A stretch of 64,000 bases of DNA from the NCBI RefSeq assembly GCF_958979055.1, contig NC_084897.1, positions 23,273,128 through 23,337,127 on the forward strand, in the 5' to 3' direction. The stretch is from Alnus glutinosa (Eukaryota > Streptophyta > Magnoliopsida > Fagales > Betulaceae). The position numbers and the translations under genes were made by a program. Positions 61,101 through 64,000 of this stretch are shown here, piece by piece; the first letter of the stretch is position 1; each line of letters begins with the position of its first letter. The notes under the pieces were generated by a model. It searched no databases. It saw only the letters and a list, made by a program, of their open reading frames with translations, and was not told where the DNA came from.

Positions 61101-62706
61101 TTTGCTCTCAAACAACACCTGGACTCTATGTCCTCGACCTCCTAAACATAATGTGGTGAGAAACAAGTGGGTGTTCAAAATCAAACAAAAGCCCGATGGA
61201 AGTGTGGACAGATTTAAGGCACGACTTGTTGCTAAGGGATTTGATCAAAAATCTGGAATTGACTACCATGAGACATTCAGCCCAGTCATAAAACCTGCCA
61301 CCATTCGGCTTCTCCTTGCACTGGCAGTCCACTTTAATTGGGAGCTTAGACAACTTGATGTGTCTAATGCTTTTCTACATGGATTACTGAATGAAGAAGT
61401 CTACATGGAACAGCCACCCGGTTTTGTTGACCCCACGTGTACTGATTTTGTTTGCAAGCTTCATAAATCCATCTATGGACTTAAACAAGCACCAAGAGCT
61501 TGGTTCACCCGACTCGCTCATGCCCTTCTAAACATTGGCTTCATTGCATCTCAAGTGGATTATTCCCTATTCATTTATCATCGTGGCAGCATACACATCT
61601 TCCTCTTAGTCTATGTTGATGATATTATAATCACAGGGAATCATCATGCCACTATTGATTGTTTAATTAGAACTCTACAACTTGACTTTGCTATGAAGGA
61701 TCTCGGTCCTCTAAGCTACTTTCTTGGCATCCAAGTTCTAAGGAATTCAAGTGGTCTTCACCTTAGACAATCCAAGTATGTCATTGACTTGCTGGACAGG
61801 GTACAAATGGCTGAATCCAAAGCATATCGTGCACCTTGTGTGGCTGGGACAAAGATGTCCAAATTCGAAGGAGAAGTACTCCCTGATCCTACCATTTTTA
61901 GACACATTGTTGGAGCTCTACAATATGTGACTCTTACAAGACCGGACATAGCATATTCTGTGAACCAACTTTGTCAACACATGCACCACCCCACTTCAGT
62001 TCACATGACAGCAGCAAAACGAGTACTTCGGTATCTTAAGGGATCGGTGGACTGTGGCCTTCATTACTGCAAAAGCTCCCTCACTATCAATGCCTTTTGT
62101 GATGCAGATTGGGCCGGGAACCCTGATGACAGACGTTCCACAACCGGATATGGTATTTTTCTAGGTTCTAATCTCATTTCATGGTCTGCCAAGAAGCAAC
62201 ATGTGGTCTCCCGCTCAAGTACAGAAGCTGAATATCGTTCAATGTGTCTCACAACTGCTGAAATGTATTGGATCAGGATGTTGTTCTGTGAATTACAACT
62301 CCCTCTCTTGTCTCCTCCAACTCTTTGGTGTGACAACTCTGGTGCACTTGCCTTAGCCTCAAATCCAGTATTCCATGCCAGGACTAAACACATTGAGGTA
62401 GATTTTCATTTCATTCGAGAGAAAGTCACTAACAAGGACATCCAACTCCGGTACCTATCCACTCTTGACCAGCTTGCGGATATCTTCACCAAAGGCTTGC
62501 CAGCCAACCGATTCTGTCTACTGAGGAACAAACTGAGGGTTTGTGCACCCATCAGTTTGCAAGGGGGTGTTAAGACTGTTGCAGAACACTATGCAGAACA
62601 CCATGACAGCAAGCCACCATTGCAGAACACTATGACAGCAAGCCCTACCAACATGTCATCAGAAGATCCAGCAATCAACACATCAAGAGATTTAGTCCAT
62701 TCCTAA
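58156..62706 (+). CDS. Copia Gag-Pol polyprotein (1516 aa)
   Basis: One frame with the copia order. Gag (about 30-290, KLDGPNYLAW) with the zinc knuckle CQICGKFNHSALDC (319-332); protease with DSGA (about 369); GAG-pre-integrase (WHQRLGHP, about 500); integrase (about 550-720, DDYSRYSW, SDNGGEY, and NGTAERKHK); reverse transcriptase (about 970-1220) with DVSNAFLHG and YVDD at 1153; RNase H with DADWAG (about 1316) and SRSSTEAEY. The order integrase before reverse transcriptase separates copia from gypsy. No internal stop or frameshift is seen, so the element may still be able to move. The last 46 residues are read from the 3' LTR. The ATG at 58156 follows the primer site by about 20 bp. Confidence 0.95.
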   Translation: MAETNTASSSSTQTHSSNDATSVISNLPNTTQFTIVKLDGPNYLAWVSQFLPILRSYELMGLVDGSEPCPPKFLTTAETNEQDLNPAYVLWQKRDQHLLSWILCSLEPALISSMYGLPTSHQAWSALAERFASQSRSHISYLKRQLQNLQQGNKSCTEYIRLAKQWADQLAAAGKPVEEDDLISFIVSGLNSTFNPFVTAFSFAIRTTNMTFADLQSELLSHEMMLENQHQSTLAPETGSFALYTNKSNSSFSSANRKPRFPPKNHSRFSTPSSRFSGPPSRFSNTSPKPPTAVQDFSRNPASRQRPMLNNHQGLPAPCQICGKFNHSALDCYHRMDYAYQGRHPPPQLAAMIAHNNAEFESHEWLADSGANTHVAADPSALNNPQPFEGNETVGVGNGAGLEIQSIGSSLVQSTSPSKFLLNDILYCPSSSANLLSINKFCIDNHCSFELTGSHFAVKDNLTGTVLLQGPSENGLYPIPLHQLQANKLKGFAAFIGVKTTDMVWHQRLGHPCNAVFLRVMRRQHLPLSGPVNKHSVCESCQLGKSKQLPFSLSSRCTKSPLELIHSDVWTSPVPSLSGCCFYVVFIDDYSRYSWLYPIINKSDVFQCFVKFKLLVEKQFSAVIKQFQSDNGGEYTSNQFKLFLSQNGILHRLSCPHTSQQNGTAERKHKHVVEIGLTLLAQSGLSSKYWVDAFLTATFLINRLPTPVLNNEAPFSKLFGKQPDYTFLKSFGCLCYPLLRPYAAHKLSFRSKPCIFLGYAANHYGYRCLEPHSSRIYISRHVVFDESKFPAKGISLPQGSCTVTATPGTSLTFSPDIPIVISSLSQSTSAAMQPHLLPSSPIDTCPLHTNESSSNINSSASSNHGSHSPTTLSQSTTLSPSDINPLSATINLSPSDINLSPTPTALPPPYPQLADTSANRIVTRSQTGHLKPKEFPGYKMVFTPRYPLLSLQAIHLPPTPTTYRQAAAKQEWIEAMTSEYNALLSNNTWTLCPRPPKHNVVRNKWVFKIKQKPDGSVDRFKARLVAKGFDQKSGIDYHETFSPVIKPATIRLLLALAVHFNWELRQLDVSNAFLHGLLNEEVYMEQPPGFVDPTCTDFVCKLHKSIYGLKQAPRAWFTRLAHALLNIGFIASQVDYSLFIYHRGSIHIFLLVYVDDIIITGNHHATIDCLIRTLQLDFAMKDLGPLSYFLGIQVLRNSSGLHLRQSKYVIDLLDRVQMAESKAYRAPCVAGTKMSKFEGEVLPDPTIFRHIVGALQYVTLTRPDIAYSVNQLCQHMHHPTSVHMTAAKRVLRYLKGSVDCGLHYCKSSLTINAFCDADWAGNPDDRRSTTGYGIFLGSNLISWSAKKQHVVSRSSTEAEYRSMCLTTAEMYWIRMLFCELQLPLLSPPTLWCDNSGALALASNPVFHARTKHIEVDFHFIREKVTNKDIQLRYLSTLDQLADIFTKGLPANRFCLLRNKLRVCAPISLQGGVKTVAEHYAEHHDSKPPLQNTMTASPTNMSSEDPAINTSRDLVHS

Positions 62707-62942
62707 ACCTCTATCTACTTCTCTGATCCCTGTGACAGGAACCTTTCTTAGCTTTACTTGATTGACAATCTACAGCCCATACTTTCTAAGACAAACGTGT
62801 AACCTTTGCTTAGTCCTTTCCTTTGTATTCTGGTCCTTAACCATTTCTCTGTATCTTGTTGCTGAATGTAATGGTCTATATATACTGATACAATACACAC
62901 TGCTCACGTTAAGCTTCCAAAACAGTTTCTCAAATATTTTCA
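62568..62942 (+). repeat. Copia 3' LTR
   Basis: Same sequence as the 5' LTR apart from T at 62838. The pol frame ends inside it (stop at 62704-62706). It directly follows the polypurine tract. Confidence 0.95.
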
Positions 62943-64000
62943 CAAATAACCGAACCTGCTTCAGGTTGCAGAAACCTTCGTAGACAGCAAGAACAGAGAC
63001 TACAGAGTCAAAGGCTTTGACAAGCGAAAGCAGCTACGACCTCGATCCACAATTTCTACGCATGTCATCCATCCCAACCACAAACACTCAGTGCCAAACT
63101 CCAACCCATCAAAACCCAGAAACCCAACACCAAAAAAAAAAAAAAACACTATGAAACTTAGCGTTCTTCAATTTTCCATTATCATCATTTCCAAGAATGT
63201 GGAGAGCCACAACAAGGTCACAAACCCTACTCTGGGATGCATTTTCTCCCAAATGAGAGAAGCGTTCGAACGAAGGGGAGCTAGCTGGCGGGGTGCGGTG
63301 GTCGGAGGTAGCTGGTGGTGTGCCGTGGTTGCTTCTTATGGGTGCGTAAAAGATGCCATGGTTATGCACTATATCAGTGCTCAATAGTCAATAGCAGAGA
63401 ATAGAGAAGGAAGAGGAAAGGACCAGGCGTGTAACTCAAAACCAGACAATGGTTTAACTCGGAACTTTTTTTTTTTTTGAAAATTTGAAAAATTGAGGGG
63501 GTCGAAGGGGGAGAGGTAGACCAATTTTTTTTTTTTTTTTTTTTTAATGAAAAATTAAATTTGGTTCTTAAGGGTCTCGCACGTACGCACGTAAGAGTAC
63601 ATGCGTGTGCATGTGTGTATGTGCGCACACCATGATTCATCTTAAATTGACTTTTTAAATCTTGTAATACAATTTATCATGAGGGATCGTAAATTCAAGG
63701 TTTTCTTAGACAAAAATGCCATTTTCGGGCGTCTTTGGGTTGTTCTTTGTTTGGGTGTTTAATTATAGAGAGCCCCTTCTGTCTAGTCATGGCAGAAAAC
63801 ATGGGTTTTTTGCCCACCAATAACTAGTCGACACGTCAGCTAAAAACAATAAAAACCAAAAAACTGAAATGCTACTGATGTACTGAATCCCTCTTACATC
63901 TTCTCATTTTTCCCTTCTCTTCGTTCTTTCTTCTTCTGTTCTTTTTCTTTCCTTTCACCAGGACACGGTGAGGCAGAGGGAGAGAGTGGGTTCGAGAGGG
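62943..64000. other. Intergenic DNA to the window end
   Basis: No gene is supported. Frames at 63091-63387 and on the opposite strand overlap each other and have no domain. Contents: short A- and T-runs, a GTGTG/CACAC patch near 63601-63629, and a pyrimidine-rich stretch (63895-63958) then AGGACACGGTGAGGCAGAG. The last part could be the leader of a gene beyond the window. Confidence 0.45.

Larger units (their letters stand above)
57747..62942 (+). mobile_element. Ty1/copia LTR retrotransposon, full length and young
   Basis: LTRs 57747-58121 and 62568-62942 are each 375 bp, begin TG, end CA and differ at one base (C58017 versus T62838). The primer site TGGTATCAGAGC begins at 58122, directly after the 5' LTR, and the polypurine tract AAGGGGG is at 62561-62567. 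Between them one uninterrupted frame encodes the whole polyprotein. Flanking 5-mers GGGAC and CAAAT do not match, so no target duplication is present. One substitution in 375 bp implies recent insertion; the exact age depends on the mutation rate assumed. Confidence 0.95.

Noticed and set aside
63091-63387. 98-codon frame after the copia element
   Set aside because: An equally long frame exists on the opposite strand, and no motif is seen in either.

Overview
The window is nuclear DNA of a flowering plant. Genes are split by short GT-AG introns, intergenic DNA is AT-rich and full of microsatellites and small inverted-repeat transposons, and the protein families are plant ones: an HSL2-type receptor kinase, a type I MADS-box protein and plant cytochrome c oxidase subunit 6a. 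The protein sequences fit a eudicot, probably woody. A more exact placement (Fagales was considered) is only an impression.

Layout. 1-5.1 kb: intergenic DNA and a two-exon HAESA-LIKE 2 receptor kinase gene (+). 5.1-14.7 kb: one complete, decayed Helitron on the minus strand, whose 3' end lies 28 bp after the kinase stop codon. It carries a RepHel pseudogene and an RPA-like pseudogene. 14.7-18 kb: intergenic DNA with MITE and retroposon remnants. 18.0-20.9 kb: four-exon alpha-tubulin (+). 21-23.9 kb: MITE and a poly(A)-tailed retroposon. 24.0-26.7 kb: four-exon gene for a coiled-coil, AT-hook, acidic-tailed protein (+). 26.7-31.2 kb: AT-rich intergenic DNA. 31.2-32.1 kb: single-exon gene of an uncharacterised plant family (+). 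32.1-37.4 kb: several MITEs, including a clear 9-bp-TSD element and a TAA-flanked Harbinger-like one. 37.4-38.0 kb: AGL62-like MADS gene lacking the first residues of its MADS domain. 39.3-42.1 kb: COX6a (+). 44.0-46.8 kb: acidic single-pass membrane protein (-), divergent from mitochondrial cysteine desulfurase NFS1 (47.3-48.7 kb, +). 49.5-50 kb: LINE RT/RNase H remnant. 51.4-56.6 kb: unprocessed MFAP1 pseudogene (-) with a dead splice donor and a repeat-filled intron. 57.5-57.75 kb: TRIM-like remnant. 57.75-62.94 kb: young, apparently intact Ty1/copia element with 375-bp LTRs differing at one base. 62.9-64 kb: intergenic DNA.

The host genes are ordinary single genes with no cluster logic; NFS1 and its divergent neighbour may share a promoter. 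The main interest lies in the mobile DNA: a base-resolved Helitron that now forms the 3' flank of a signalling receptor gene, a recent copia insertion joined to a TRIM remnant without a target duplication, a minimal 21-bp LINE-tail insertion in a COX6a intron, and a readable MFAP1 pseudogene. I found no clearly new biological system. The best candidates for unknown function are the AT-hook protein, the protein at 31.2 kb, and an unexplained conserved-looking reading frame at 52.4 kb.
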